Assembly (NCBI RefSeq): GCF_012273515.2
Contig: NZ_CP050975.2
Coordinates: 7,192,001-7,256,000, forward strand
Direction: 5' to 3'
DNA length: 64,000 nucleotides
Source: Streptomyces sp. RPA4-2
GTDB taxonomy: Bacteria; Actinomycetota; Actinomycetes; Streptomycetales; Streptomycetaceae
Shown: one piece after another, positions 1 through 8,206 of the stretch
Position numbering within the stretch: position 1 is the stretch's first letter
Layout: every line of letters starts with the position of its first letter
Made by a program: the position numbers and the translations under genes
The notes under the pieces: generated by a model
Databases searched by the model: none
What the model was told of the DNA's origin: nothing
What the model saw: only the letters and a program-made list of their open reading frames with translations

Positions 1-1
1 C

Positions 2-196
2 GCCGCCGTGCTGCTGCCCACCCCCGGCGGAATCGGCTCGCTGGACGCGGCTCTCGTCCTGGCCCTCACCCTGACCGGAGCGCCGGGCGTCGCGGCGGCG
101 TCCGTGGTCCTCGGCTACCGGCTCCTGACGGTGTGGCTGCCCCTGGTGCCGGGCCTGGTCGTGCTGGCGGTACTGGCGCGTCGCCGAGTGCTCTGA
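2..196 (+). CDS. Flippase-like (LPG synthase TM / UPF0104-type) membrane protein, C-terminal fragment
   Basis: The reading frame is already open at the left edge and stops at 196, so only about the last 64 residues are present. They form two hydrophobic segments with a PTPGGIGSLD turn and end in a short basic tail (ARRRVL). A PxPGGxGxxE/D motif between the last helices is typical of the lysylphosphatidylglycerol-synthase transmembrane family (UPF0104, TIGR00374), polytopic inner-membrane proteins that translocate lipids or polyprenyl-linked intermediates. Assignment rests on this motif and the hydrophobic pattern only. The substrate cannot be judged. No terminator is obvious in the 87 bases before the next gene. 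Confidence 0.6.
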   Translation, partial: AAVLLPTPGGIGSLDAALVLALTLTGAPGVAAASVVLGYRLLTVWLPLVPGLVVLAVLARRRVL

Positions 197-243
197 GCGC
201 TCGGGGGCGCCGTCGGCCGGGGTTCGCGCAGGCCGCCGTGCAG

Positions 244-261
244 TCAGGATGCTTTCAGGAT
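244..261 (+). promoter_or_regulatory. Direct repeat TCAGGAT, 11-bp period, upstream of the COG4705 gene
   Basis: TCAGGAT occurs at 244-250 and 255-261, start to start 11 bp, that is one helical turn, ending 22 bp before the ATG at 284. Tandem direct half-sites at this spacing are the usual target of OmpR/PhoB-type regulators, and such a regulator is encoded 2.4 kb away. The link is inference. Confidence 0.35.
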
Positions 262-283
262 CCCGCTGGCAGGGTCGGGCCCC

Positions 284-1117
284 ATGACTGAGACTTCTGA
301 GACGTCCGGGGCGTACGGGCACACCGGTGCCGCCCCCGGCCACCGCCTGCGCTGGAACAAGGTTCCCGAGGTCACCGCGTACTTCTGGATCATCAAGGTG
401 CTGTGCACCACGGTCGGCGAGACCGCGGCGGACCTCCTGAACGAGAAACTGGGCATGGGCCTGACCGGCGTGTCGCTGCTGATGAGCGCGCTGCTGGCGG
501 CGGTGCTCGTCGTCCAGTTCCGCACCAAGGCCTACAACCCCGGCGTCTACTGGCTCGCCGTGGCCCTCATCAGCGTCGTCGGCACCCTGATCAGCGACAA
601 CCTGACCGACAACCTGGGCGTACCGCTGACCACCAGCACCGCCGTGTTCTCCGTCGCCCTCGCGATCGTCTTCGCCGTCTGGTACCGCCGCGAGCGCACG
701 CTGTCCATCCACAGCATCGACACCGTGTCGCGCGAGGCCTACTACTGGCTGGCGGTGCTCTTCACCTTCGCGCTGGGCACCGCGGCCGGTGACCTGGTCG
801 CCGAGAAGATGGCCCTCGGATACTGGGTCTCCGCCGTCCTGTTCGGCCTCGCCATCGCCGCCGTGGCGGTCGCCCGCTTCGCGCTCGGTCTGAACGCCGT
901 CCTGGCCTTCTGGATCGCCTACATCCTGACCCGGCCGCTCGGTGCCTCGATCGGCGACTACCTCTCCCAGCCCACCGGCGACGGCGGCCTGGGCTTCGGC
1001 ACCGTGATCACCAGCGCGCTGTTCCTGGCCGTCATCCTGGCCCTGGTGGTGTACCTCGCGACGACGCGCAAGGACGTCACCCACTCGGAGCCGTCGCTGA
1101 GCCCCCGGGAAGGCTGA
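284..1117 (+). CDS. COG4705-type polytopic membrane protein
   Basis: This 277-residue protein has a short hydrophilic N-terminus and about eight hydrophobic helices in two related halves. Each half carries an acidic-lysine signature (GETAADLLNEK near residue 45, GTAAGDLVAEK near 165) and each is followed by a paired GxxxSDN or GxxxGDY segment, so it looks like an internal duplication. This pattern is that of the COG4705 membrane-anchored family, whose function is not established. The gene is convergent with the two-component system that follows, a common neighbourhood for this family in actinobacteria as far as I recall. The ATG at 284 follows GGGTCGGGCCCC rather than a clear ribosome-binding site. 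Confidence 0.7.
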   Translation: MTETSETSGAYGHTGAAPGHRLRWNKVPEVTAYFWIIKVLCTTVGETAADLLNEKLGMGLTGVSLLMSALLAAVLVVQFRTKAYNPGVYWLAVALISVVGTLISDNLTDNLGVPLTTSTAVFSVALAIVFAVWYRRERTLSIHSIDTVSREAYYWLAVLFTFALGTAAGDLVAEKMALGYWVSAVLFGLAIAAVAVARFALGLNAVLAFWIAYILTRPLGASIGDYLSQPTGDGGLGFGTVITSALFLAVILALVVYLATTRKDVTHSEPSLSPREG

Positions 1118-1149
1118 CCGACGCGCCTGCGGGAAGGCTGAACACTCTG

Positions 1150-1290
1150 CCCGCGGGAAAGGCGACCGCCCGGCCTCGCGGGGAATGCGACGCCCGGCCC
1201 CGCGGGGAAGGCGACCGTCCGGCCTCGCGGGAAAGGCGACCGCCCGGCCTCGCGGGGAATGCGACGCCCGGCCCCGCGGGAAAGGCGACC
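1150..1290. repeat. Degenerate ~24-bp tandem repeat, about six units
   Basis: The unit is roughly CTCGCGGGGAATGCGACG followed by CCCGGC, with variants ending AAAGGCGACCG. Two unit types alternate, so a block of about 70 bp recurs (near 1158 and 1230). It fills most of the gap between the convergent COG4705 gene and the histidine kinase. No convincing protein is encoded on either strand. Confidence 0.75.
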
Positions 1291-1292
1291 GC

Positions 1293-1329
1293 GCGCCTCT
1301 CCGGAGAGGCGCCTCCCCGGCGGGGAGGC
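1293..1329. terminator. Double hairpin, likely bidirectional terminator
   Basis: A perfect 20-bp palindrome spans 1293-1312 (arms GCGCCTCTCC and GGAGAGGCGC). It is directly followed by a second hairpin at 1311-1329 (arms GCCTCCCC and GGGGAGGC, loop GGC). It sits between two convergent genes and ends 5 bp past the kinase stop codon. There is no U-run, which is usual for Streptomyces terminators. Confidence 0.7.
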
Positions 1330-1334
1330 GACCC

Positions 1335-2699
1335 TCAGCCCGCGGGCAGGCTGACCACGAACGCCGCACCGTCGGTGTACCGCGGATCGTGGTCCACCTC
1401 CCCGCCGGCGGACCGGGCCAGGCGCCGCGCGAGCGGCAGTCCCAGGCCCGCTCCGCCGTGTCCGTCCCCCGGATCGGCCCGGCGGCCGGGCTGGAACAGC
1501 TGCGCCACGAACGACGCCGGTACGCCGGGACCGTCGTCGGTGACCTGGACGCGGACGCCGCCGGGCTCCCCGTGGGCCAGGATCCCGACCCTGGCGCGCG
1601 CGTGCCGCAGCGCGTTGTCGAGCAGCGGGCTGACGATCCGCTCCAGAAGGGCGTCCGGCACCCCGGCCGACAGCGCGGCGTCCGGAGCGGTGACGACGAC
1701 CTCCACCCGCTCGCGCGCACTGCCGAGACGGTCCACCAGACGTCCGAGCACCGGCGCCACGGCGGCCGTGCCGGGCGCGGTGGCCGCGCTGTCGCGGGCC
1801 TCGTCGAGCAGGGTGTCGCAGATCGTACGCATCGACAGAGCCGCGTCGGCGATGGCCGCGTGGACGGCCAGGGTGTCCTCGGCGGAACGCGGACGGGCCT
1901 GCCACCAGTCGAGCTCGGCGACGATACGGGCGAGCGGATTGCGCAGCTCGTGCGACAGCTCCCGGGTGAGCTGACGCTCGTGGCGCAGCAGTGCCCGGAT
2001 GCGGTCGAGGAGCGCGTCCAGCGAACCGCCCAGCCGCGCCAGTTCGGTGGGGCGGGGCACGCTGCCGAAACGTTCCTCGGAGGTGATGGCGCTCCACTGG
2101 GTGGCCTGCTCCGTCATCGTGCGTACGGGGCGCAGCGCGCGTCCCACCGCCAGCCGGGTCAGCCCGTAGGTGCAGGCGAGCATGGCGGCGTCGAGGACGA
2201 GGGAGGCGAGCAGCAGGGTGTCGGCCGAGCCGCGGTAGGGCGACAGGTCCAGCGCGGTGACGACGGCCGCGGTGCCGTTGCCGCCCGGCACCGGCTGTGC
2301 GCACAGCCGGACGGCGTCGTGACCGGAGGCGGTCTCGCAGTGCCGGCCGCCGCGCGCCGCGAGCCGGCCGGCGGCACGGGTCAGCGGGCCGGTGACGGTG
2401 GCGGACGAGGGTTTTTCGAGCAGCCTGCCGTCCGCGTAGATCCAGACGTTCGCGTCGAGGAGCTCCTCGCCCGGGGTCTCCAGGACCCGTATCCGCGAGG
2501 TGCTGGTGTCGACGGTCGCCGCGACGGCGGTGGCGCGGGTGCGCAGCTCGTCGTCCGCCTGGTGCTGGAGGTGATGCCGTACGACCGTGTTGAAGGCGAC
2601 GGTGAGGATCACCATGAGGAGCGTCGCGGTGGTGAGCGCGACCAGCGAGAGCCGGCCGCGCAGGGTGCGCGGCCACCAGCGGGAGGCGAGGTCCCTCAT
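1335..2699 (-). CDS. Two-component sensor histidine kinase
   Basis: The 454-residue kinase has an N-terminal membrane helix (about residues 15-38), an extracytoplasmic segment with two cysteines (CETASGHDAVRLC), a second helix near 170-190, a HAMP-like linker, then the dimerisation/phosphoacceptor box ELSHELRNPL with His250. The ATPase core shows the N box (LLDNALRHA), G1 (DDGPGVP) and G2 (GAGLGLPLA). Autophosphorylation at His250 and transfer to the adjacent regulator is the family function; the signal is unknown. The start was placed at the ATG at 2699, which overlaps the regulator stop by 4 bp; the longer open frame upstream is the shadow of the regulator gene. Confidence 0.93.
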   Translation of the reverse strand: MRDLASRWWPRTLRGRLSLVALTTATLLMVILTVAFNTVVRHHLQHQADDELRTRATAVAATVDTSTSRIRVLETPGEELLDANVWIYADGRLLEKPSSATVTGPLTRAAGRLAARGGRHCETASGHDAVRLCAQPVPGGNGTAAVVTALDLSPYRGSADTLLLASLVLDAAMLACTYGLTRLAVGRALRPVRTMTEQATQWSAITSEERFGSVPRPTELARLGGSLDALLDRIRALLRHERQLTRELSHELRNPLARIVAELDWWQARPRSAEDTLAVHAAIADAALSMRTICDTLLDEARDSAATAPGTAAVAPVLGRLVDRLGSARERVEVVVTAPDAALSAGVPDALLERIVSPLLDNALRHARARVGILAHGEPGGVRVQVTDDGPGVPASFVAQLFQPGRRADPGDGHGGAGLGLPLARRLARSAGGEVDHDPRYTDGAAFVVSLPAG

Positions 2700-3370
2700 G
2701 ACAGCCGGTGGCCGATGCCGCGCGCGGTGGTGACGGTCAGCGTGCTGCCGCCGTCCCGGAGCTTGCGGCGCAACCGGGTCAGATACTGGTCCAGCGTGTT
2801 TTCGCTGACCTGGGCGCCCTCGGGCCAGCCCGCCCTGATCAGCTCCCGCCGCCGCACGATGTCCCCGGAGCCCGCCATCAGCGCCGCCAGCAGCCGGAAC
2901 TCCGTCGGGGTGAGGGCGACCCGGGTACCCCGGACGGTGAGGCCGTGCCGGACCGGGTCGAGGACGACGTCGCCGGCCGTGGGGGACGGGAGGGTGCCGC
3001 CCCGCGCGCCGCCGCGCTTGAGCGCCGCCCGCAGCCGGGCGGCCAGCTCGGTCAGATGGAACGGCTTGGGCAGGTAGTCGTCGCCACCGGCCGAGAAACC
3101 CGCCAGCCGGTCCGTGAGGTGATGATGAGCCGTCAGGAAGATCACGGGCCGGAGGAAGCCGTTGGCCCGGAGCGCCTGGCACACGTCCCGGCCGTCCGCG
3201 TCGGGCAGTCCCACGTCGAGCACGGCCGCGCCGACCTGGGCCCCGGCCAGCCGCAGCGCGGTCGCGCCGTCCGCCGCCGGCAGGGTGTCGAAGCCCTCGT
3301 CGCGCAAGCCGCGCAGCAGGACGTCCCGCAGGGCGTGATCGTCCTCGACGACCAGGATCGTGTGACGCAT
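2696..3370 (-). CDS. OmpR/PhoB-family response regulator
   Basis: The 224-residue protein has a receiver domain with acidic pair Asp10-Asp11, phosphoacceptor Asp52 (VLDVGLPD), Thr80 and Lys102 (LPKPF). A linker near 115-130 leads to a winged-helix DNA-binding domain (LTPTEFRLLAALM and a recognition region NTLDQYLTRLRRKL). It is the first gene of a two-gene operon with the kinase (ATGA overlap). Candidate targets are the TCAGGAT direct repeat before the COG4705 gene. The ATG is preceded by GAAGGAGAACG, a good ribosome-binding site. Confidence 0.95.
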   Translation of the reverse strand: MRHTILVVEDDHALRDVLLRGLRDEGFDTLPAADGATALRLAGAQVGAAVLDVGLPDADGRDVCQALRANGFLRPVIFLTAHHHLTDRLAGFSAGGDDYLPKPFHLTELAARLRAALKRGGARGGTLPSPTAGDVVLDPVRHGLTVRGTRVALTPTEFRLLAALMAGSGDIVRRRELIRAGWPEGAQVSENTLDQYLTRLRRKLRDGGSTLTVTTARGIGHRLS

Positions 3371-3516
3371 CGTTCTCCTTCAGCGGTTTCCGTGCTGCCG
3401 GCTCCGCCCGTTCCCGTACGGCGTCGCGCCGCGGCGCACGTTGTCGCGGCGGTGCAGCGGGTGTCCGGCGGGCTCACGCCGGTGGCCGGGGCCGGTGGCG
3501 TCCCCGGCCGGCGGCG

Positions 3517-4122
3517 CTACGCGGGGACCAGCAGCGGTCGCAGCCGGGACTGCGCCAGCCGGCCCGCGAGCGGGTCGGAGACCCTGCCGAGGAACGCCGC
3601 CAGCGCCCTCGCGATCAGCGTGCCGACCAGCACGCCGGCCACGACGTCGTGCGGGTAGTGGGCCCCCACCCAGACCCGGGCGACGGCCATCGCGCAGGCC
3701 GCCACCAGGGCGACGGTGCCGAGACGGCGGGAGACGAAGAGCAGGGCGACCGCGGCCGCGGCGGCGATGACCGCGTGATTGCTGGGGAACGACCAGTCAC
3801 CCGGCGCCGGGCACGCCTCCAGCGTCCTCACCCGCAGGCTCTGACAGGGCCGGTCCTCACGGACGAGCAGCTTGAACACCGAGTTCACGCCGTACGCCAC
3901 CACGACGATCACCGGCACCATGAGCGCGGTCACCGCGGCCCTGGCGCTGTGGTGCCGCGCCCGCCACCAGCCCACCAGCATGAGGACGGCGAACACCGCG
4001 AGCCCGTACGTCGACCAGTCCCGTACCAGCGTGTCCAGCCACGACGGTGCGTCCTGGGCGAGACCCACGACGTAGGTGTAGGAGGAGCCGTCGATCGACG
4101 ACCCGTCGAACGCGAGCGTCAT
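3517..4122 (-). CDS. PAP2-family membrane phosphatase
   Basis: The 201-residue protein has five to six hydrophobic helices and the three PAP2 phosphatase motifs: KLLVREDRPC (motif 1, KX6RP-type), PSNHA (motif 2, PSGH-type) and RVWVGAHYPHDVVAG (motif 3, SRX5HX3D-type). Such enzymes dephosphorylate lipid phosphates, for example undecaprenyl pyrophosphate or phosphatidic acid, at the outer membrane face. The ATG at 4122 overlaps the DedA gene stop by 4 bp, so the two are co-transcribed and probably translationally coupled. With DedA-type undecaprenyl-phosphate flippases known, a joint role in carrier-lipid recycling is a reasonable inference. Longer upstream open frames are not real. Confidence 0.88.
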   Translation of the reverse strand: MTLAFDGSSIDGSSYTYVVGLAQDAPSWLDTLVRDWSTYGLAVFAVLMLVGWWRARHHSARAAVTALMVPVIVVVAYGVNSVFKLLVREDRPCQSLRVRTLEACPAPGDWSFPSNHAVIAAAAAVALLFVSRRLGTVALVAACAMAVARVWVGAHYPHDVVAGVLVGTLIARALAAFLGRVSDPLAGRLAQSRLRPLLVPA

Positions 4123-4877
4123 CCCTGGGCACCCCTCTCCGACGCGGCGGCCCTGCGCGAGCGGCGCAGCTCGGCGGCCAGTGGGATCAGCGACACGACG
4201 ATGATCACCGCGATGATCGGCAGGAGGTACCGGTCGACGTTCGGAATGGACGAGCCCAGCGCGTACCCGGCGAGGGTGAGGCCGAGGCTCCAGACGAGAC
4301 CGCCGACGACCTGCCACAGGGTGAACGTCCGGACGGGCACCTGGAGCGCGCCCGCCATCGGGTTCAGCACCGTGCGCACCACCGGCACGAAGCGGGCCAG
4401 CACGATCGCCTTCGCGTGCCCGTACCGCTCCAGCAGCTCCTCGGCGCGCTGCGCCCCGGCGTGCAACCGGGGCGAGCCGCTGCGCGCCAGCAGGGCGCCG
4501 CCCGCCTTGCGCCCGATGAGATAGCCGCACTGGGCACCGGCCAGCGCGCCGACAGCGGCGGCGACCAGGAGCGCGGGCAGGGAGAGCTTCAGACCGCCCT
4601 GGCCCGACCCCGTGCACAGCAGGCCCGCCGTGAACAGCAGCGAGTCGCCGGGCAGGAAGAAGCCGATCAGCAGACCCGTCTCCGCGAACATCACCACGCC
4701 CACACCCAGCACACCGAAGGCGGCGAGCAGGGACTGGGCGCTGAGCACGTTCACCGCGAGCTCGGACCCGAGCGGCGATCCGAGATGTGTTCCGAGCTGT
4801 GACGCTGCGAACAAAGGTGCGGCCATCGTCGCGAGCCCTCTCATACTGGACAGGGACGGGTGTGGTCGTGACGACAC
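4119..4877 (-). CDS. DedA-family membrane protein (VTT domain)
   Basis: The protein has up to 252 residues, a long N-terminal hydrophobic region and the DedA core: ETGLLIGFFLPGDSLLFTAG, then R-rich ARFVPVVRTVLNPMAGALQ, the re-entrant loop arginines of the family. DedA proteins transport undecaprenyl phosphate or other lipids across the membrane and support envelope homeostasis. The GTG at 4877 lies 9 bp from the first BlaI-like operator; internal ATGs at 4844 and 4826 are alternative starts and would leave a short leader. It heads a DedA-PAP2 operon divergent from a BlaI repressor. Confidence 0.88.
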   Translation of the reverse strand: MSSRPHPSLSSMRGLATMAAPLFAASQLGTHLGSPLGSELAVNVLSAQSLLAAFGVLGVGVVMFAETGLLIGFFLPGDSLLFTAGLLCTGSGQGGLKLSLPALLVAAAVGALAGAQCGYLIGRKAGGALLARSGSPRLHAGAQRAEELLERYGHAKAIVLARFVPVVRTVLNPMAGALQVPVRTFTLWQVVGGLVWSLGLTLAGYALGSSIPNVDRYLLPIIAVIIVVSLIPLAAELRRSRRAAASERGAQG

Positions 4878-4885
4878 CCGAATGA

Positions 4886-4920
4886 CTACAATGTTGTAGA
4901 CGGTCTACTGAACTGTAGAC
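4886..4920. promoter_or_regulatory. Two BlaI/MecI-type operators in the divergent dedA-blaI promoter
   Basis: Box 1 is CTACAATGTTGTAG (4886-4899; arms CTACAA/TTGTAG, TG centre). Box 2 is GTCTAC-TGAACT-GTAGAC (4903-4920). Both contain TAC-N6-GTA, matching the TACA/TGTA half-sites bound by BlaI/MecI repressors, and the centres are 19 bp apart. Their place between the two start codons predicts repression in both directions, including autoregulation. Confidence 0.8.
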
Positions 4921-4944
4921 GATATCGGGGTGAGGATCGTTCCC

Positions 4945-5466
4945 ATGACCAGCGCGAAGGACGAACGCCGGCCGGCGGGTGAGCTCGAGGCCTCCGTCAT
5001 GGCCGCCCTCTGGGCCGCCGACGCACCCCTCACGCCCGGCGGGGTGCAGACGCGGCTGGGGACGGGCCTGGCCCGCACGACGGTGACGACGATCCTGTCC
5101 AGGCTGCACGAGAAGGGGATCGTCGGCCGGGAACGGCAGGGCCGCGGCTTCGCCTACTTCCCCGTCCAGGACCCGCACGGGCTCACCGCTCGCCGTATGC
5201 ACACCGAGCTCGACCGGGACGAGGACCGCGAGACGGCGCTGGCCCGGTTCGTCGCCCAGCTCAGCCCCGACGACGAGCGTCTCCTGCGCGGCCTGCTGGA
5301 ACCGGACGGGCTACCGGCACCGGTACGGTCACTGGACGATGCACCGGCACCGTCACTGGACGGGCAACAGACACCGTCATCGTCACCGGACAGGCGGTCG
5401 GCACCGGACGGACGGCCGGCGGCAGGCGGACGACCGGAACCCGGACGCGGCGAGCAGGACGAGTGA
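4945..5466 (+). CDS. BlaI/MecI/CopY-family transcriptional repressor
   Basis: The 173-residue protein has the BlaI winged helix in its first 75 residues (LEASVMAALWAADAPLTPG, then ARTTVTTILSRLHEKGIVGR) and a dimerisation helix around 80-115. A Pro/Ser/Asp-rich tail of about 60 residues follows, built from repeated APVRSLDDAPAPSLDG-like segments that reflect short DNA repeats near 5320-5400; the family does not need it. ATG 4945 is preferred because GGTGAGGA lies 9 nt upstream; a GTG at 4930 in the same frame is the alternative. BlaI proteins repress until cleaved by a partner metalloprotease, and an M56 protease gene follows 34 bp downstream. Confidence 0.9.
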   Translation: MTSAKDERRPAGELEASVMAALWAADAPLTPGGVQTRLGTGLARTTVTTILSRLHEKGIVGRERQGRGFAYFPVQDPHGLTARRMHTELDRDEDRETALARFVAQLSPDDERLLRGLLEPDGLPAPVRSLDDAPAPSLDGQQTPSSSPDRRSAPDGRPAAGGRPEPGRGEQDE

Positions 5467-5500
5467 CCGGAACCTGGCGCAAAACTACGATGGGTGGGTC

Positions 5501-6433
5501 ATGACCGCACTGCTGCTCATCCCGCTCCTGGTGCCCTTCGCGGTACCGGCGGCGGCACGGCGCTGCCTCGACCGGCTCACGCCGGTCGCCGCGCTGTGGG
5601 CGCTGACCCTCACGGTCCTCGTGGTGGCCGGCTCCTCCGTGGCCGCCCTCGGCGCCCTGGTCCTCACCGGCCTGCTCAAGCTGCCGTTCCTCGCGGGCCT
5701 CGGCGATTTCGTCCGGCCGCTGCGCACCCCGTCCGACCTCGTCGTCCTTCCTCTGGCGACGGCCGCCACCGGCCTGCTGACCCTCGGCGCCGGCACACTC
5801 GTCCGCTCCGCCCTGCGACAGCTGCGCGCCTTCCGCGCCGCCCGCACCGAGGCCGACGGCCGCCCCGCCGCGGGCGACCTGTGCGTGATCGAGTCGCCCC
5901 ACCCGGACGCGTACGCGCTGCCCGGCCGCCCCCACCGCATCGTCGTCACGACGGGAATGCTCCGCAGCCTCGGCGCCGACGAACGCGAGGTGCTCTTCGC
6001 CCACGAACGGGCCCACAACGCCGGCGGCCACCACCGGTTCCTCGTCCTCGCCGAGCTCGCCGCGCACTGCCATCCCGGGCTGCGCCCGGTCCGCGCGGTC
6101 ATCGCGCTCGCCGCCGAACGCGCCGCCGACGAGGCGGCCGCCGCCGTGGTGGGGGACCGGCGGCTGACCGCGCGCGCCATCGCGCGTGCCGCCCTCGCCT
6201 CCTCCTCCGCCGCCCGCTCCGGCCGCCCCGACTTCGCCCCCGCGGCCACCACCGGACCCGTACCCCAGCGGGTGGCGGCCCTCCTCGCGGCTCCCCGGCC
6301 ACCCCGCCGTGCCGCCCCCTGGATCGCCCTCCTGCTGGCCGCCTGCGCGACCGCCTCGGTAAGCACGGCGGCCACCGGCGTCCTCGCCTTCCACCACGAG
6401 GTGGAGGTCGCCCAGGGCGAGGAGCCCCGCTGA
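5501..6433 (+). CDS. M56/BlaR1-type membrane metalloprotease
   Basis: The 310-residue protein has N-terminal helices (1-20, 30-60, 80-105) and a cytoplasmic zinc-protease domain with HERAH (His168, Glu169, His172). A downstream ERAADEAAA segment supplies the expected third ligand region, and a final transmembrane helix follows (near 275-300). It has no penicillin-binding sensor domain, as is common for actinobacterial M56 proteins next to BlaI. The expected role is cleavage of, or signalling to, the neighbouring BlaI repressor. ATG 5501 was chosen because upstream in-frame sequence is low-complexity His/Arg overlapping the blaI tail. Confidence 0.85.
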   Translation: MTALLLIPLLVPFAVPAAARRCLDRLTPVAALWALTLTVLVVAGSSVAALGALVLTGLLKLPFLAGLGDFVRPLRTPSDLVVLPLATAATGLLTLGAGTLVRSALRQLRAFRAARTEADGRPAAGDLCVIESPHPDAYALPGRPHRIVVTTGMLRSLGADEREVLFAHERAHNAGGHHRFLVLAELAAHCHPGLRPVRAVIALAAERAADEAAAAVVGDRRLTARAIARAALASSSAARSGRPDFAPAATTGPVPQRVAALLAAPRPPRRAAPWIALLLAACATASVSTAATGVLAFHHEVEVAQGEEPR

Positions 6434-6624
6434 CGGTCCCGGCCGCGGCCGCCGGTGTAGGCCGAAGATCGGGGCGGGGGCGTGTCACGGAGGGCGGCTG
6501 AGCGCGTACGGTGGCCGGGGCGGCGATGGGGGAGACGGCCCGCCCGAGGCCCCGCGAGGTTGATGTCGGATTCTCGCCAGCCCCGGCCTCGTCCGTGCCC
6601 GATCCTGGAGACATGCGGAACGGG

Positions 6625-8175
6625 ATGCACACCGACACCGAGCGCTGCGTACGCGCCGTCCAGTCGAAGGACGCGCGCTTCGACGGCTGGTTCTTCACAG
6701 CGGTCCTGACCACCCGGATCTACTGCCGGCCCAGCTGCCCGGTCGTGCCGCCGAAGCCGGAGAACATGACGTTCCACCCGAGCGCGGCGGCCTGCCAGCA
6801 GGCCGGTTTCCGGGCCTGCAAGCGCTGCCGGCCGGACACGAGCCCCGGCTCGCCCGAGTGGAACCAGCGCGCCGACCTGGTGGCCCGCGCGATGCGTCTG
6901 ATCGGCGACGGGGTCGTGGACCGCGAGGGTGTCCCCGGCCTGGCCCGCCGACTCGGGTACAGCACCCGCCAGACAGAGCGGCAGCTGCTGGCCGAGCTGG
7001 GCGCGGGGCCGCTCGCGCTCGCCAGGGCCCAGCGCGCCCAGACCGCGCGGCTGCTCATCGAGACCACTCCGCTCCCGATGACGGAGATCGCCTTCGCGGC
7101 CGGGTTCTCCTCGATCCGTACCTTCAACGACACCGTGCGCGAGGTCTTCGCCCTCTCACCGAGCGAACTGCGCGAACGCCTCCCGAGGAAACGGGCGGCG
7201 GCCGTGGCGAGGGCGAACCGGGGAGCGACGGCGGGCGGGGTGGCCGGGGCGGGGACGGGCGGGAGGACCGGGGCGGGGACGACCGCACCGGCCGTACTGT
7301 GCCTGCGCCTGCCCTTCCGCGCCCCTCTCAACCCCGACAACCTCTTCGGCCACCTCGCGGCGACCGCCGTGCCCGGGGTCGAGGAGTGGCGCGACGGCGC
7401 CTACCGGCGCACCCTGCGACTGCCCTACGGCCACGGCATCGTCGCGCTCACCCCGCACGCCGACCACATCGGCTGCCGTCTCACCCTCAGTGACCTGCGC
7501 GACCTGACCGTCGCCATCAGCCGCTGCCGCCGCATGCTCGACCTGGACGCCGACCCGGTCGCCGTGGACGACCAGTTGCGCACCGACCCGCTGCTCGCCC
7601 CACTCGTCGACAAGGCGCCGGGGCGCCGGGTGCCGCGGACGGTGGACGAGGCCGAGTTCGCCCTACGGGCCGTACTCGGCCAGCAGGTCTCCACGGCCGC
7701 CGCGCGTACCCACGCCGCCCGTCTGGTCATCGCGCACGGCGAGCCGGTCGAGGATGCCGAGGGCGGCCTCACCCATCTCTTCCCTTCGCCCGACGCGCTG
7801 GCCGCGCTCGACCCCGACTCCCTCGCCATGCCGCGCACCCGCCGCACCACGTTCACCACGCTGGTGCGCCAACTGGCCGACGGCACACTTCACTTGGGAG
7901 TGGAGAGCGACTGGGAGCAGGCGCGGGCCCGGCTCCTCGACCTCCCCGGATTCGGCCCCTGGACGGTCGACGTCATCGCGATGCGCGCCCTCGGCGACCC
8001 CGACGCGTTCCTGCCCACCGATCTCGGAGTCCGGCGTGCCGCCCAGGAGTTGGGGCTGCCCTCCACTCCCGCCGCCCTCACCGCCCGCGCGGCGGCATGG
8101 CGCCCGTGGCGGGCGTACGCGGTCCAGTACCTGTGGGCGACGGACAGTCACCCGATCAACTTCCTTCCCGTATGA
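6625..8175 (+). CDS. alkA: Ada-AlkA fusion: methyl-phosphotriester sensor, AraC HTH and 3-methyladenine DNA glycosylase
   Basis: The 516-residue protein combines three units. Residues 1-75 are an Ada zinc domain with Cys34, Cys38, Cys65 and Cys68 (YCRPSC, CKRC). Residues 80-185 are an AraC-type HTH (MTEIAFAAGFSSIRTFNDTVR). After a Gly/Arg/Thr-rich linker (about 190-225) comes an AlkA glycosylase with a helix-hairpin-helix LPGFGPWTVDVIAMRAL and the catalytic-type aspartate in LPTDLGVRRA. It excises alkylated bases and may also activate transcription on methylation, as in known actinobacterial AdaA-AlkA proteins. It sits 31 bp before ogt. ATG 6625 gives the usual N-terminus; ATG 6613 is in frame too. 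Confidence 0.93.
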   Translation: MHTDTERCVRAVQSKDARFDGWFFTAVLTTRIYCRPSCPVVPPKPENMTFHPSAAACQQAGFRACKRCRPDTSPGSPEWNQRADLVARAMRLIGDGVVDREGVPGLARRLGYSTRQTERQLLAELGAGPLALARAQRAQTARLLIETTPLPMTEIAFAAGFSSIRTFNDTVREVFALSPSELRERLPRKRAAAVARANRGATAGGVAGAGTGGRTGAGTTAPAVLCLRLPFRAPLNPDNLFGHLAATAVPGVEEWRDGAYRRTLRLPYGHGIVALTPHADHIGCRLTLSDLRDLTVAISRCRRMLDLDADPVAVDDQLRTDPLLAPLVDKAPGRRVPRTVDEAEFALRAVLGQQVSTAAARTHAARLVIAHGEPVEDAEGGLTHLFPSPDALAALDPDSLAMPRTRRTTFTTLVRQLADGTLHLGVESDWEQARARLLDLPGFGPWTVDVIAMRALGDPDAFLPTDLGVRRAAQELGLPSTPAALTARAAAWRPWRAYAVQYLWATDSHPINFLPV

Positions 8176-8206
8176 GCCCGTCACGGGCCCGCACCGAGGA
8201 CACCCA

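Noticed and set aside
1150..1290. CRISPR array
   Set aside because: Units are contiguous and degenerate with no unique spacers and no cas genes; the 7-bp arrays also lack spacers.
958..3182. Long Arg/Pro/Ala-rich frames on both strands across the two-component genes
   Set aside because: They are shadows of the kinase and regulator, lack domains and have poor third-position bias.
5501..6433. Classical BlaR1 beta-lactam receptor
   Set aside because: The penicillin-binding sensor domain is missing, so only the M56 protease assignment is supported.
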